Source: Paraburkholderia sp. ZP32-5
GTDB taxonomy: Bacteria > Pseudomonadota > Gammaproteobacteria > Burkholderiales > Burkholderiaceae
NCBI RefSeq assembly: GCF_021390495.1
Contig: NZ_JAJEJP010000002.1
Coordinates: 1,488,001-1,552,000, forward strand
Direction of reading: 5' to 3'
DNA length: 64,000 nt
Both the position numbers and the translations under genes were made by a program. Under the pieces are notes generated by a model. That model was not told the origin of the DNA, ran no database searches, and saw nothing but the letters and a program-made list of their open reading frames with translations. Positions within the stretch are counted from its first letter, which is position 1; the number at the start of each line of letters is the position of its first letter. This document shows, one piece after another, positions 48,719 to 58,573 of the stretch.

Positions 48719-49237
48719 ATGACGACCCAGCCTGCCTACGAGCCCCCAGTCGACGAAAACGAACTGCTGCTGAAATGGATTCGCCGCGCGCGCGAATCGC
48801 AGATGAGCCATTACGACATGGCGGATCTGCTGTCGGCGCGCGAGCGTCAGATGGGCTGGCTCACGACCGTGTTGACCGCATTCGTCGGCACCGCGGTGTT
48901 CGCGTCGCTGAGCATGCCGCCGGTATCGATCGAGATGCACATTTTTGTCGGGCTCGTCAGCGTGGCGGCCACGGTTTCGGCCGCGTTGCACGTGTTTCTG
49001 CGCTATGCCGAGCGCGCCGAGAAACATCGCGCAGCGGGCGCGCGTTATGGCGCGGTGCGGCGCCACCTCGAAGCGGTGTTTGCCGGCGATCCGGATGCTC
49101 GCGAAGGACACTACCTGAGCACGCTGCGCACCGAACTCGACCGGCTCGGCGAGGATTCGCCGAACGTGCCGCCGCGCGTGTTCTATCGCACGCAGCGGGC
49201 GTTGTTCGCGGACACGCCGCGCCGGCGGGATGCGTGA
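48719..49237 (+). CDS. SLATT-like (DUF4231-type) two-TM protein
   Basis: A 172-residue membrane protein with a short N-terminal amphipathic helix (LLLKWIRRARESQMSHYDMA), two close hydrophobic segments (WLTTVLTAFVGTAVFASL, about 47-64; IFVGLVSVAATVSAALHVFL, about 75-94) and a charged helical C-terminal half (RYAERAEKHRAAGARYGAVR). That topology and residue pattern match SLATT-type domains, the predicted pore-forming 2TM effectors associated with SMODS/CBASS and SLOG conflict systems, and the overlapping DUF4231 families. No nucleotidyltransferase or SLOG partner is adjacent; its neighbour on the same strand is the MreB paralogue. A role in the envelope is likely; anything more is inference. 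Confidence 0.7.
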   Translation: MTTQPAYEPPVDENELLLKWIRRARESQMSHYDMADLLSARERQMGWLTTVLTAFVGTAVFASLSMPPVSIEMHIFVGLVSVAATVSAALHVFLRYAERAEKHRAAGARYGAVRRHLEAVFAGDPDAREGHYLSTLRTELDRLGEDSPNVPPRVFYRTQRALFADTPRRRDA

Positions 49238-49333
49238 AAACGCTGAATGCGGCGGGTGAAATGCCGCTCTTTGCCTGATCAGCCGGGTGGCGCGGCCCCG
49301 CCGCCACTCACACGGCTCACCGCGTTGCCCGCA

Positions 49334-50029
49334 TCACAGATCGTCCGCGCTGATACCCAACTCCGCCGCCATACGCCGCACCACCGTCTGCAAGCGGCTC
49401 ACCTCGTCTGAGAGCCGCTTCTGCTCTGCCTTCAGCGCTTCGAAGGCGGACAGCGGCACGCTGTCGTCGGTGTCGGCCGCCGGTTGCGCGGACTCGCTGA
49501 CGCTCACCTCGCCGCACAGCAGATGCATCCAGCGATGCTCGCGCTCGCCCGGCATGCGCGGCAATCTGACGACGCGCGGCGGCTCGTTGGCGGCCAGTTC
49601 GTCGAGAAATGCCTCGACCGACGAGATGTCGGCAAAGCCATGCAAACGCGCGCTGTTCAGCCGCAATTCGGCGGCGGTTTGCGGGCCGCGCAGCAACAGC
49701 GTGGTCAGCAGCGCGACCGACTGCCCCGGCAGCCCGAGCACGCGGTTCATGTTGTGCTCGAAACGCGGCACGCGGCTGCTGCTGCCTTCCAGCACGAGGC
49801 TCAGGCGCTTCAGTCCGTCGACGGCGGTCAGCACCTCGGCCTCGGTCGCGTTGATGACCGGCGCGCGGCCGGTCTTCTGATTGCAGCCAAGCGTCAGCGC
49901 GTTCAGCGACAACGGATAACTGTCGGGCACGGTGTGCTGTTTTTCAACGAGCACGCTGAGCACGCGTCCTTCAAGCAACGTCAGTTCGCGGATCGAGGGG
50001 CGGGAGGAAGCGTCGGCAATGGTGTTCAT
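49334..50029 (-). CDS. YceH-family protein (UPF0502, DUF480)
   Basis: A 231-residue cytoplasmic protein of the YceH/UPF0502 family, which folds as two winged helices: LTLLEGRVLSVLVEKQHTVP and PLSLNALTLGCNQKTGRAPV in the first, LLLRGPQTAAELRLNSARLH in the second. The C-terminus is a heptad-like helix (LSAFEALKAEQKRLSDEVSR). The biochemical role is unknown; a DNA-binding or protein-binding role is inferred from the fold. It is convergent with the SLATT-like gene over 96 bases and stands alone. Length is typical. Confidence 0.93.
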   Translation of the reverse strand: MNTIADASSRPSIRELTLLEGRVLSVLVEKQHTVPDSYPLSLNALTLGCNQKTGRAPVINATEAEVLTAVDGLKRLSLVLEGSSSRVPRFEHNMNRVLGLPGQSVALLTTLLLRGPQTAAELRLNSARLHGFADISSVEAFLDELAANEPPRVVRLPRMPGEREHRWMHLLCGEVSVSESAQPAADTDDSVPLSAFEALKAEQKRLSDEVSRLQTVVRRMAAELGISADDL

Positions 50030-50231
50030 GGACGATGAATGCGAGAGGTCTCGTGGATCATGCGCGCGCCGTTTGCGGTCGGACGATCGGACGGCGCGTC
50101 GTTCTGTTGTTGGATGGCCACTATGATAAACGGCCCGGCTTGCTACGACGCAACGCGACGCGTCAAATCATGCGTGCTTCGATGCACTACCCGCGCGCCG
50201 CTTCTTCACACTCGCACGCGCACTATCCGCG

Positions 50232-50627
50232 TCATGCGCTCTTCACATACTTGAACGTGCCCTGCGCGCTTGCGATCAACAGTTTGCCGTCCACCCATGC
50301 TTCGGCCCGGGAAAAGAAAATCGAGCGGCCCGAGCGTTCGAGAAAGCCCTTCGCGGTCACCGAGCCGCCGAGCCCCTTGTCGAGATAGTTGGTGGTCAAC
50401 GACAACGTAAAGCCGTGTCGCGCCGGCTGTCCGGCGGGCGCATAGAGGCCCGCGTAGCCGGCGGCCGCGTCGAGCAATGTCGCGATCGCGCCGCCTTGCA
50501 GCACGCCCTGGCGATTGAGCTTGCTCGCGTCGATCAGCATCAGCAGTTCCGCGTAGCCGTCGCGCCATTGCGTCAGACGCACGCCGAGCGATTCGAGAAA
50601 CGGGTTGTCGATGGGAAGGTCGGACAT
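50232..50627 (-). CDS. PaaI-type hotdog thioesterase
   Basis: A 131-residue acyl-CoA thioesterase of the PaaI/YdiI hotdog fold. The helix and loop motif NRQGVLQGGAIATLLDAAAG corresponds to the catalytic HGG region (here LQGGAIATL, with glutamine in place of the histidine), followed by SLTTNYLDKGLGGSVTAKG and the end strand SAQGTFKYVKS. The ATG at 50627 is chosen by family start; a longer upstream frame is not protein-like. Substrate unknown; it stands alone between YceH and a divergent BON-domain gene. Confidence 0.9.
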   Translation of the reverse strand: MSDLPIDNPFLESLGVRLTQWRDGYAELLMLIDASKLNRQGVLQGGAIATLLDAAAGYAGLYAPAGQPARHGFTLSLTTNYLDKGLGGSVTAKGFLERSGRSIFFSRAEAWVDGKLLIASAQGTFKYVKSA

Positions 50628-50813
50628 GATTCGGGCTCTCGCTGTTCTGGATGACACGTGAGCATACCCGTGATCACCACGCGGCAGCGGCCAAGCTCGT
50701 TTGAATCGTGCTTTTCGCGCACGGTCGTGCGCCTGTGACGCGCTGCACAGCCGTGCGCAAAATTCGCGGCATCTGCTAGTGTTGTCTGCATCGGCATCTG
50801 TCACGGAGGATTC

Positions 50814-51083
50814 ATGCGCTCGAAACGCCGGAGGCCACAACACCACGCCGCGCGCCCGGCCGCGCGTTTGAGCGACGCGCAACTCGCCGCCGAAGCCACC
50901 CGCCGTCTCGCGTGGGATGCGGCCGTGCCGCCGCACGCCGTCAGCGTGAAAGTCGCGCGCGGCCGTATCACGTTGTCGGGCGAGTTGCAGCGCGAGCAGC
51001 AGCGCATCGCGATGCTCGAAGACGTGACCCGGCTGTTCGGCGTGACCGGCGTCTCCGACCACACCGTCATCGGCACGGCCTGA
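50814..51083 (+). CDS. Small BON-domain protein
   Basis: An 89-residue protein with a basic N-terminus (MRSKRRRPQHHAARPAARL) and a single BON domain (LAAEATRRLAWDAAVPPHAV, VKVARGRITLSGELQ, then LFGVTGVSDHTVI). BON domains bind phospholipid or bridge envelope proteins; no signal peptide is visible here, so it may stay in the cytoplasm, perhaps at the membrane or with nucleic acid through the basic tail. GGAGGA at 50805-50810 decides the ATG at 50814. It is convergent with the acetate kinase gene, 12 bases apart. Confidence 0.8.
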   Translation: MRSKRRRPQHHAARPAARLSDAQLAAEATRRLAWDAAVPPHAVSVKVARGRITLSGELQREQQRIAMLEDVTRLFGVTGVSDHTVIGTA

Positions 51084-51095
51084 CACCGGTTCGCG

Positions 51096-52271
51096 TCAGC
51101 TCACGACGCTTTGCATCAACGCCCGGCAATGCCGCGCGATCTGCTTTTCCTCCTCGGTATGCAGCACCCTCACCTTGCGCGCCGGAAGCCCGAGAAACTC
51201 GAGCCCGTCGCATACGAGCCGCCTTATCTGCTCGCTGTTCTCGCCAATGCCGCCGGTTAGCACCAGCAGATCGATCCCACCGAGCAACGCCGCATAGCCG
51301 CCGATCGTCTTGCGCACCGCGCTCGCGAATGCATCGAGCGCGAGCGATGCCTGCGCGTCGCCGGCCGCCGCGCGTTTTTCGAGCGCCTGCATGTCGCTTT
51401 CGCCATCGGCATAACCAGCAAGACCGCTGTGGCGATTGAGCAGCGTTTCGAGCGCATCGGCATCGAGCCGTTCCGCGCGCATCAGATACAGCAGCACGCC
51501 GGGATCGAGGTCGCCAGAGCGTGTGCCCATCGGAATGCCGCCGGTCGGCGTCAATCCCATCGACGTATCGACCGACCGGCCGTCGCGCAGCGCGCACACG
51601 CTCGAACCGTTGCCGAGATGCGCAAACACCGCGCGCGGCGGCAACGCGGCGCCCAGTTGCCTGACCAGCGATTCGTACGACAGCCCATGAAAACCGTAGC
51701 GAATCACACCGGTTTGCGCGTACCGATGCGGCAATGCGAACTGCGCGGCGCGCGGCGGCAGCGTCGCGTGAAACGCGGTGTCGAAGCACGCGAAGTGCGG
51801 CGCGTCGCCGAAGATCTGCACGGCTTCGTCGATCAGCGCGAGCGCGGGCGGGATATGCAGCGGCGCGAAGTGCAGCGCGTCGTGCAACTGGCGCCGCACG
51901 TCGTCGGTGATGCGCTGATGCACGCGCAGATGCGGACCGCCATGCACGATTCGATGCCCGATCGCCGCCGGCCGCGCGTGATGCTGTTGCGCCAACACCT
52001 GCGAGAGTTTTTGCAGCGCATCGGTCTGCGATTCGAGCGCGTGCGTCCGCTGCAACAGCACGCGGCCATCGGGCGCGCGAATACGCAGGCTGCCGTCGTC
52101 GCGGCCGATGCCCTCCGCCGCGCCGGAGAGCAGCAGTGCTTCATCGTCGCCTGAGCTGTCGCTTGCGCTGTCGTTCCCGTCGCCACCCTTCGGCGCAAAC
52201 AGCCCGAACTTCAGCGACGACGAGCCGCTGTTCAACACCAGAATCGTCTCTTCGTGAGCGTCGTTATGCAT
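51096..52271 (-). CDS. ackA: Acetate kinase
   Basis: A 391-residue enzyme that converts acetyl phosphate and ADP to acetate and ATP. Motifs: ILVLNSGSSSLKFGLF at the N-terminus, RIVHGGPHLR, CFDTAFHATLPP, FAHLGNGSSVCALRDGRS, LTPTGGIPMGTRSGDLDPG and TGGIGENSEQIRRLV. A Gly/Asp/Ser-rich insert (residues 26-45) extends the first lobe. The ATG at 52271 is chosen by homology; the open frame further upstream is antisense-like phosphoketolase DNA. It starts 12 bases after the phosphoketolase stop on the same strand, so it takes the acetyl phosphate made by that enzyme and yields ATP. Confidence 0.95.
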   Translation of the reverse strand: MHNDAHEETILVLNSGSSSLKFGLFAPKGGDGNDSASDSSGDDEALLLSGAAEGIGRDDGSLRIRAPDGRVLLQRTHALESQTDALQKLSQVLAQQHHARPAAIGHRIVHGGPHLRVHQRITDDVRRQLHDALHFAPLHIPPALALIDEAVQIFGDAPHFACFDTAFHATLPPRAAQFALPHRYAQTGVIRYGFHGLSYESLVRQLGAALPPRAVFAHLGNGSSVCALRDGRSVDTSMGLTPTGGIPMGTRSGDLDPGVLLYLMRAERLDADALETLLNRHSGLAGYADGESDMQALEKRAAAGDAQASLALDAFASAVRKTIGGYAALLGGIDLLVLTGGIGENSEQIRRLVCDGLEFLGLPARKVRVLHTEEEKQIARHCRALMQSVVS

Positions 52272-52282
52272 GGCGTCCTCGC

Positions 52283-54676
52283 TCAGCCTTTCCACGTCCA
52301 GTTGCGGATTTCCTCCTTGTCGATCCCTTCGGCGTGCGCATACGCGAGGTGCTCGATGATCTGCCCGCGCAGCCATTCCTTCGTATGATCGCCGACGCCG
52401 CGCAGCGACGGCACGCGGTCGATCACGTCGATGGCGAGCGTAAAGCGGTCGACGCCGTTGACGATCGCGAGTTCGAGCGGCGTGTTGATATTGCCCTTCT
52501 CGCGATAGCCATGCACATGGATGTTCTCGTGATTCTTGCGGTTGTACGTGAGCTTGTGCACGAGCGCTCCATACGCGTGGAAGTTGAAGATCACCGGCTT
52601 GCTGGTCGTAAACAGCGAATCGAAATCGCGATCGGACAAGCCATGCGGATGCGCGCGCTCGGGCATCAGCCGGAACAGATCGACCACGTTGACGAAGCGG
52701 ATCTTCAGGTTCGCGCAGCGCTCCTTCAGGATCTGCACCGCGGCGAGCGCCTCCATCGTCGCGATATCGCCGGCGCACGCAATCACGACGTCCGGCTCGA
52801 CGCCCTGGTCAGTCGACGCCCAGTCCCAGATGCCGATGCCCTTCGTGCAATGGATGACGGCCGCGTCCATGTCGAGATAGTCCAGGTGCGGCTGCTTGTC
52901 GGACACGATCACGTTCACGTAGTCGCGCGAGCGCAGGCAGTGATCGGCGACGCTCAGCAGGCAGTTGCCGTCGGGCGGCAGATAGATGCGCACGACGTCG
53001 GGGCTCTTGTTCGTGACCACATCGAGAAAACCGGGGTCCTGATGCGTGAAACCGTTGTGATCCTGGCGCCACACCAGCGACGAAATCAGCAGATTCAGCG
53101 ACGGCACCGGTTGCCGCCAGCCGAGTTCGCGCTTGGATTTTTCGAGCCATTTCGCGTGCTGGTTGAACATCGAGTCGATCACGTGGACGAACGCTTCGTA
53201 GGTCGCGAACAGACCGTGCCGGCCGGTCAGCACATAGCCTTCGAGCCAGCCTTCGAGCGTGTGTTCGCTGAGGATCTCCATCACCCGGCCGTCGGGCGAC
53301 AGTTCGCCGCCGTCGGCGTCATCCGGTTCGATTTCAGCGAGCCAGGTTTTCGGCGACGCTTCATAGACCGCCTGCAGCTTGTTGCTCGCGGTTTCATCGG
53401 GGCCGAACAGGCGGAAGTTCGTCATATTCCGGCGCATCACGTCGCGCAGGAAGGTGCCGAGCACCCCGGTCGGCGACGTGTACGACACCGCCGGCTTCTT
53501 CACCGCGACCGCATAGTCGCGAAACGGCGGCATATCGAGCGCCTTGCACAGCAGCCCGCCGTTCGCGTGCGGATTCGCGCTGATGCGGCGCGCGCCTTCG
53601 GGTGCGAGCGCGCGTAGTTCGCCGACGAGCCGGCCGTTCGCGTCGAACAGCGTCTCGGGCCCATAACCGCGCAGCCAGTCTTCGACGATCTTCAGGCTCT
53701 TGCGATTGGTCGCCGGGTCGAGCACCGGTACCTGATGCGCGCGCCACGAGCCTTCCACTTTGTGACCGTCGACCTCCTTCGGCCCGGTCCAGCCTTTCGG
53801 CGAGCGCAGCACGATCATCGGCCAGCGCGGCCGCGTGGTGTCCTTGTTCTTGCGCGCATGCTGCTGGATCGCGCGGATTTCGCCGATGCACTGATCGAGC
53901 GTCGCGGCCATCTGCTGATGCATCGTGTTGGGATCGTCGCCCTCGACGAAGTACGGCTTGTGGCCGTAGCCGACCATCAGCGCTTCGAGCTCCTCACGCG
54001 GAATGCGCGCGAGCAGCGTCGGATTGGCGATCTTGTAGCCGTTCAGATGCAGCACTGGCAGCACCGCGCCGTCGCGGATCGGATTGAGGAATTTGTTCGA
54101 ATGCCATGAGGTGGCGAGCGGCCCGGTTTCAGCTTCGCCGTCGCCGATCATCACCGTCACGATCAGGTCGGGATTGTCGAACGCGGCGCCGTAGCCGTGC
54201 GACAGGCTGTAGCCGAGTTCCCCGCCTTCGTGAATCGATCCTGGCGTCTCCGGCGTGCAATGCGAACCGATGCCACCCGGGAACGAGAATTGCCGGAAGA
54301 AGCGCTGCATGCCGGCTTCGTCCTCGCTGCGGTCGGGATAGACCTCCGAGTAGTGACCTTCCAGATAGCAGTGCGCGAGGCTTGCCGGCGCACCATGCCC
54401 CGGTCCGGACAGATAGATCATGTCGAGATCGAGCTTGCGAATCAGCCGGTTCAGATGCACGAGCATGAAGCTCTGCCCGGCGTCCGATCCCCAATGGCCG
54501 AGCAGCCGGTTCTTGATGTGCTCGGGCTTCAGCGGTTCGCGCAGCAGCGGGTTGTCGCGCAGATAGATCATGCCGACGGACAGGTAGTTACACGCGCGCC
54601 AGTAGCGGTCCATGTTGCGCAGCGTGTCGGGGTCGAGAATTTGCGGCGGGGTGGGATGCGAGGTTGATTCGGCCAT
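52283..54676 (-). CDS. xfp: Xylulose-5-phosphate/fructose-6-phosphate phosphoketolase
   Basis: A 797-residue thiamine-diphosphate enzyme that splits xylulose 5-phosphate (and often fructose 6-phosphate) with phosphate to acetyl phosphate and glyceraldehyde 3-phosphate (or erythrose 4-phosphate). Evidence: [40 protein letters not shown] and the cofactor motif [20 protein letters not shown], then the [24 protein letters not shown] block and [26 protein letters not shown] 8-13 bases upstream supports the ATG at 54676. Cotranscribed with ackA. In an aerobic beta-proteobacterium this gives a carbon-conserving route from pentose phosphates to acetyl phosphate. Confidence 0.95.
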   Translation of the reverse strand: MAESTSHPTPPQILDPDTLRNMDRYWRACNYLSVGMIYLRDNPLLREPLKPEHIKNRLLGHWGSDAGQSFMLVHLNRLIRKLDLDMIYLSGPGHGAPASLAHCYLEGHYSEVYPDRSEDEAGMQRFFRQFSFPGGIGSHCTPETPGSIHEGGELGYSLSHGYGAAFDNPDLIVTVMIGDGEAETGPLATSWHSNKFLNPIRDGAVLPVLHLNGYKIANPTLLARIPREELEALMVGYGHKPYFVEGDDPNTMHQQMAATLDQCIGEIRAIQQHARKNKDTTRPRWPMIVLRSPKGWTGPKEVDGHKVEGSWRAHQVPVLDPATNRKSLKIVEDWLRGYGPETLFDANGRLVGELRALAPEGARRISANPHANGGLLCKALDMPPFRDYAVAVKKPAVSYTSPTGVLGTFLRDVMRRNMTNFRLFGPDETASNKLQAVYEASPKTWLAEIEPDDADGGELSPDGRVMEILSEHTLEGWLEGYVLTGRHGLFATYEAFVHVIDSMFNQHAKWLEKSKRELGWRQPVPSLNLLISSLVWRQDHNGFTHQDPGFLDVVTNKSPDVVRIYLPPDGNCLLSVADHCLRSRDYVNVIVSDKQPHLDYLDMDAAVIHCTKGIGIWDWASTDQGVEPDVVIACAGDIATMEALAAVQILKERCANLKIRFVNVVDLFRLMPERAHPHGLSDRDFDSLFTTSKPVIFNFHAYGALVHKLTYNRKNHENIHVHGYREKGNINTPLELAIVNGVDRFTLAIDVIDRVPSLRGVGDHTKEWLRGQIIEHLAYAHAEGIDKEEIRNWTWKG

Positions 54677-55252
54677 GGCTTCACTCCTCGGAAAAAACGG
54701 TCAGACAGGTTGGCGGATGCGGCGGATGTCGGGGCGGCGGATGCCGCGGGTGTTGCAGATATTGCGATCGATGACCGGCGGGCGGCCGGCGCGGAATCGG
54801 GCGCGAACTCGCGCGAATCGGTGCTGCGGTAAAGCGGCTGCGAGGATGCGGGTGCTGCGGTGGATCGTCGTCATACGCGGGACATGCATGCGGTGACGAT
54901 GCACGATTACCGCGCGACTACAACGGCTCGCGATGCGGCGCGAGTCGATTCGTGCTGCGGCGCCTGCGTCCGTCAGCGGTTGTGACAGGCCCGGCGTCGC
55001 ATGGTTCGGTGCAATCGCAGCAATCGATGCAACCGATGCAATCGCGATGTAATCGATATGAAACTGCGGCCCAAACCGGTCGACGCGAAACCGCGTCGCC
55101 TACCGCGAATGTATTAAGCTGCTCAAAACTGGATGTGCGTCAGCGAGTCGGCGCCGCTCTTTGCATCGCGACTCATGATGCCTTGCCGCTGGCTCGGCGC
55201 CGCATCCGGTGTTCCCTTTTTCGTGTTTCCTTGCCTCAGGTCAACGGCCGCC
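54677..55252. other. Long intergenic region upstream of phosphoketolase
   Basis: About 575 bases between the divergent phosphoketolase and a small membrane ORF. No supported gene. It is rich in short degenerate repeats: GGCGGATG-like units at 54713-54750, and runs of CAATCG/CGATG at 55011-55060. The minus-strand promoter of xfp-ackA must lie in its left part; I cannot identify it. Confidence 0.5.
55011..55060. repeat. Cluster of short GCAATCG/CGATGCA repeats
   Basis: At least five overlapping copies of GCAATCG, CAATCGATG, AACCGATGCA and AATCGAT occur within 50 bases. They look like degenerate short tandem repeats or a cluster of weak binding sites. Confidence 0.45.
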
Positions 55253-55381
55253 ATGTCGACATCTTCCAGCCCGCTCAAAGTACTCGTGATTGTGATTCTT
55301 GCGGCCGTGTTGCCGTGCGCGGCGATTGCCGTGCTGATCGGCGTGTTCGGGTTGCTGGTTAAGCTGTTCGGTCATGGATGA
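55253..55381 (+). CDS. Single-TM small protein (42 residues)
   Basis: A short frame from the ATG at 55253 encodes MSTSSSPLKV, a 27-residue hydrophobic helix (LVIVILAAVLPCAAIAVLIG then VFGLLVKLFG) and a stop. A longer in-frame start at 55133 would add a second weak hydrophobic stretch. The clean Ser-rich start plus membrane helix is typical of real small membrane proteins. No clear Shine-Dalgarno sequence. Function unknown. Confidence 0.5.
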   Translation: MSTSSSPLKVLVIVILAAVLPCAAIAVLIGVFGLLVKLFGHG

Positions 55382-55528
55382 CGGGCCGGCGCGTATCGGA
55401 ATACATCGGCGCATGGCGGTCGCGTCGCGCGCTGGCTGCGCAAAATATCGGTATGCTGGATGAAAGCTGCGGCACGCTTGCCGTGCGCGCGTCGTCCACG
55501 TTCCCCTATCCATTGCAAGGAGCTTCCA

Positions 55529-56059
55529 TTGACCGATCACGCCGATAACGCGACACCGTCGCAACCCGATCCCGAACTGCAGGCGCTCGCGCAGGAAGTC
55601 TTCGATCTCGCGCGGCGCGGCGACGCGACGATGCTCGCGGCGGTGATCGAAAAAGGCGTGCCGCCGAATCTGCGCAACGAGCGCGGCGACAGCCTCGTGA
55701 TGCTCGCGAGCTACCACGGTCACGCCGACGCGGTGCGCACGCTGCTCGAACAGGGCGCCGATCCGAACCTGCGCAACGACGCCGGGCAAACGCCGCTCGC
55801 GGGCGCCGCATTCAAGGGCTTCGACAACGTGATCGAGACGCTGCTCGCGCACGGCGCGGACGTCGAAGGCGCATCGCCCGATGGCCGCACCGCGTTGATG
55901 ATCGCGGCGATGTTCAACCGCACCGCGATCGTCGATCTGCTGATCGCGCACGGTGCCGATCCGCACGCGCGCGATGCGAACGGCGTCAGCGCGGCCGACG
56001 CCGCCGCGCGCATGGGCGCTGGGGATACGCTGGCGCGGCTGAAAACGCTGGGAAACTGA
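55529..56059 (+). CDS. Ankyrin-repeat protein
   Basis: A 176-residue cytoplasmic protein made almost wholly of ankyrin repeats: LARRGDATMLAAVIEKGVPP, RGDSLVMLASYHGHADAVRT, AGQTPLAGAAFKGFDNVIET, DGRTALMIAAMFNRTAIVDL and a final DANGVSAADAAARMGAGD, about four to five units. Ankyrin proteins mediate protein-protein contacts. The start is a TTG at 55529 with AAGGAG at 55517-55522, 6 bases away; upstream codons in frame are arginine- and proline-rich and unlikely to be translated. It has no signal peptide and no obvious operon partner. Confidence 0.88.
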   Translation: MTDHADNATPSQPDPELQALAQEVFDLARRGDATMLAAVIEKGVPPNLRNERGDSLVMLASYHGHADAVRTLLEQGADPNLRNDAGQTPLAGAAFKGFDNVIETLLAHGADVEGASPDGRTALMIAAMFNRTAIVDLLIAHGADPHARDANGVSAADAAARMGAGDTLARLKTLGN

Positions 56060-56133
56060 CACCGACGCGCGAGCCGCGCGCCGGTCCGGTGGACTGCCGG
56101 ATCACTGGGCTGCCGGGCTGGCGGTGGCAGGCC

Positions 56134-56165
56134 TACGGCACGCTGGGCTTACGGCACGCTGGGCT
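56134..56165. repeat. 16-bp perfect tandem duplication
   Basis: TACGGCACGCTGGGCT occurs twice in direct succession (56134-56149 and 56150-56165) in the gap between convergent ankyrin and HAD genes. GCTGGGC/GCTGCC fragments continue on both sides. Confidence 0.85.
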
Positions 56166-56238
56166 GCCAGGCTGCGCAGCCGTCAAGCCTACGGCAATCC
56201 AGCGGCGGTTCAGCCCAACATCCATCCAACACCCGCCA

Positions 56239-56934
56239 CTACCCCTTCGCGCTGCGCAGCAGCGTATCGATGTCAATATCAGCCAGCTCGCCGATCCGCT
56301 CGACCGTCACGTCGGCGGGCGGATTGCTGGCGATCTCCTTGGGATCGAACGCATAGTGGCCCTGGCGCGGAAACACGGTCGTCAACTTCGCGCCCCACAC
56401 TTTTTTCATCGCGGTCAGAATCCGCAGCTTGTCGTCGACCATCACGTAATGGCGCGCCGGATAGCAGTCCATCACCTGATCGAGCATCAGTTCCTTGTGG
56501 ATGTAGATCAGCACGCGCCCGTCGACCTCATCCCATAGCCCGGAGCGCGAGATCTTGCGCGGCTGGAACACGACGTCGCCATCGGACAGGATCACCGTCG
56601 GTCCGCGCGTTCCAAGGTGCCGCAGCGCATCGAGCGCGCCCGGATAGGCCCGGTTGGCAAACGGGTACTCGATCAGGAACGACGACATCAGCAGCAGCCC
56701 CGTGTCGCGCGGATGCTCGGTCCGGTAGCGTTGCAGCGCGCCGAGATAGTCGGCATAGCCGAGTTCGGTGCGCAGGTTCTCGAAAATCTCCCAGTAGCGC
56801 GCGCTGTTCTGCTCGCCGAACGCGTGCTCCATGTGCTTGCGCAGATCCTGCAACACGTGATCGTTATCGAGCAGCGTGTTGTCGCAATCGAATAGAAACA
56901 CGACGTCGTGTGGCGTGGCGGGGGTGGCTGGCAT
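56239..56934 (-). CDS. HAD-superfamily hydrolase
   Basis: A 231-residue cytoplasmic phosphatase-like enzyme. Motif I is FLFDCDNTLLDNDHV, where the first Asp is the nucleophile (DxDxT pattern); motif II is VILSDGDVVFQPRK; motif III/IV is HYVMVDDKLRILTAMKK. The cap region (residues 20-95) is helical. It is not one of the well-known single-substrate phosphatases that I can name. It lies convergent to the ankyrin gene and 236 bases downstream of gnd on the same strand, probably in its own transcription unit. Confidence 0.9.
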   Translation of the reverse strand: MPATPATPHDVVFLFDCDNTLLDNDHVLQDLRKHMEHAFGEQNSARYWEIFENLRTELGYADYLGALQRYRTEHPRDTGLLLMSSFLIEYPFANRAYPGALDALRHLGTRGPTVILSDGDVVFQPRKISRSGLWDEVDGRVLIYIHKELMLDQVMDCYPARHYVMVDDKLRILTAMKKVWGAKLTTVFPRQGHYAFDPKEIASNPPADVTVERIGELADIDIDTLLRSAKG

Positions 56935-57170
56935 CGTGGCTCCTTATGGCTTGTGGTGGCGGCGCGCGACGGCTTGCCACCACGTGTGGCTCGGTTCGAG
57001 TGGGAAGTTTGCCCGATTGACGTGACTTTTAGTGGTGTCCGGCTTTCAGTTCTATCCGCGCGTGGAGAGCCCGCGCAACGCAACGCCGCCATCGTCATAT
57101 CGTGCCGGCGCGCCCGGCGTATGTCGTCCGCGCTGCGACCGCCGCGCCCGCCTGTCGCAGCGCCTGGCGC

Positions 57171-58208
57171 CTAGCCCTTCTGCCCACCGTCCGGCGTGGC
57201 CGGCTTCTCGGCGTGGCCACCGAAGTCGTACCGCATCGCCGACAGCACGCGGTTCGCGAAATCGGCGTCTCCGCGCGAACTGAAGCGCGCGAACAGCGCC
57301 GCGCTCAGCACCGGCGTCGGCACGCCTTCGTCGATCGCCGCGGCGACGGTCCAGCGTCCCTCACCCGAATCCGATACGCGACCCGTGTAGTTCGCCAGTT
57401 GCTCATCGCGCGCAAGCGAACCGGCGATCAGATCGAGCAGCCACGAGCCGATCACGCTGCCGCGGCGCCAGACTTCGGCGACATCGGCGAGATTCAGATC
57501 GTATTGGTAAAGCTCGGGACGGCGCAGCGGCGAGGTCTCCGCATCGACTTCGCGCGCATGCCGGCCGGCGTCCGCGTGGCGCAGCACGTTCAGCCCCTCG
57601 GCGTAGGCCGCCATCAGGCCGTATTCGATGCCGTTGTGGACCATCTTCACGAAATGCCCGGCGCCTTGCGGACCGCAATGCAGGAAGCCCTGCTCGGCGG
57701 TGCTTGCGCCGGCGGCGCGGCCGGGCGTCGGCACTGCCGTGCCCGCGCCCGGCGCGAGCGTCGCGAAAACCGGTTCGAGGTGTTTCACGACCTCGGGCTC
57801 GCCGCCGATCATCAGGCAGTAGCCGCGCTCGCGGCCCGCGACGCCGCCGCTCGTGCCGACGTCCACATAGTGAAGCTGGCGCGCGCCGAGCTGCTGGCCG
57901 CGGCGGATGTCGTCGTGATAGTAGGAATTGCCGCCGTCGATCACGATATCGCCCGGTTCCAGCAGCGGCACGAGTTTGTCGAGCGTCGCGTCGACCACCG
58001 CCGCGGGCACCATCAGCCACACGGCGCGCGGTTTCGTGAGTTGCGCGACGAAGTCCTCGAGCGACGCGGCACCCGCCACGCCCTCCTGCTTGAGCCGGTC
58101 GACGGCCGCCGGCTGGACGTCATAGACGACGCATTGCTGACCGCCCTTCGTCAGGCGCCGCACCATGTCGGCGCCCATCCGTCCCAATCCAATCATGCCT
58201 AGCTGCAT
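57171..58208 (-). CDS. gnd: 6-phosphogluconate dehydrogenase, decarboxylating
   Basis: A 345-residue NAD(P)-dependent enzyme that oxidises 6-phosphogluconate to ribulose 5-phosphate and CO2. It is the short (YqeC/GntZ-like) form, not the 470-residue GndA. The Rossmann start [34 protein letters not shown], the substrate motif [20 protein letters not shown], and the catalytic lysine region [20 protein letters not shown] are intact. The ATG at 58208 is the homology-supported start. Ribulose 5-phosphate from this reaction can feed the phosphoketolase encoded 2.5 kb away on the same strand, though the two are not in one operon. Confidence 0.93.
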   Translation of the reverse strand: MQLGMIGLGRMGADMVRRLTKGGQQCVVYDVQPAAVDRLKQEGVAGAASLEDFVAQLTKPRAVWLMVPAAVVDATLDKLVPLLEPGDIVIDGGNSYYHDDIRRGQQLGARQLHYVDVGTSGGVAGRERGYCLMIGGEPEVVKHLEPVFATLAPGAGTAVPTPGRAAGASTAEQGFLHCGPQGAGHFVKMVHNGIEYGLMAAYAEGLNVLRHADAGRHAREVDAETSPLRRPELYQYDLNLADVAEVWRRGSVIGSWLLDLIAGSLARDEQLANYTGRVSDSGEGRWTVAAAIDEGVPTPVLSAALFARFSSRGDADFANRVLSAMRYDFGGHAEKPATPDGGQKG

Positions 58209-58573
58209 AGCTCGCTCCGGAAGATGCTGCGTTGCGCTGCCCGATGCTCGGGTCGTGATGTGGCGGCCGTGGTGGCGAATGCCTGCCCGCTACTGCGTGG
58301 CTGCCTTTAAGCATAGGCGCTGTGAAGCGGGGTTCGAGGCACGCGCCGAAAAACACCGCACTCTTTTGCAGAGGCGCGGCGGGCCGTGAAGTTCCGCGCG
58401 AGCACGCAGGTTGGGTCGATCGCGCGAGGTTATGTCGGCGCGGAGCGGTTTGTGCTACCTATCGTGCCAGGTGATGGTGCTGCACTGCGGGTGTTGCACC
58501 GCGATGTTGACCTCGGTCATGCGCCGCGCGCGCATCCGATGCGCCGGCCTCGTTGCGTTGACCGGGATTCACG
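58209..58573. other. Intergenic region between gnd and MFS genes
   Basis: About 365 bases with no gene, repeat or hairpin that I can support. The gnd promoter (minus strand) should lie at its left end. The short open frames on the plus strand are cysteine/arginine-rich and not protein-like. Confidence 0.5.

Noticed and set aside
54701..55060. Repeat-rich spacer as a CRISPR array
   Set aside because: The repeats are 6-10 bases, degenerate and overlapping, without regular spacers; no cas genes are present.
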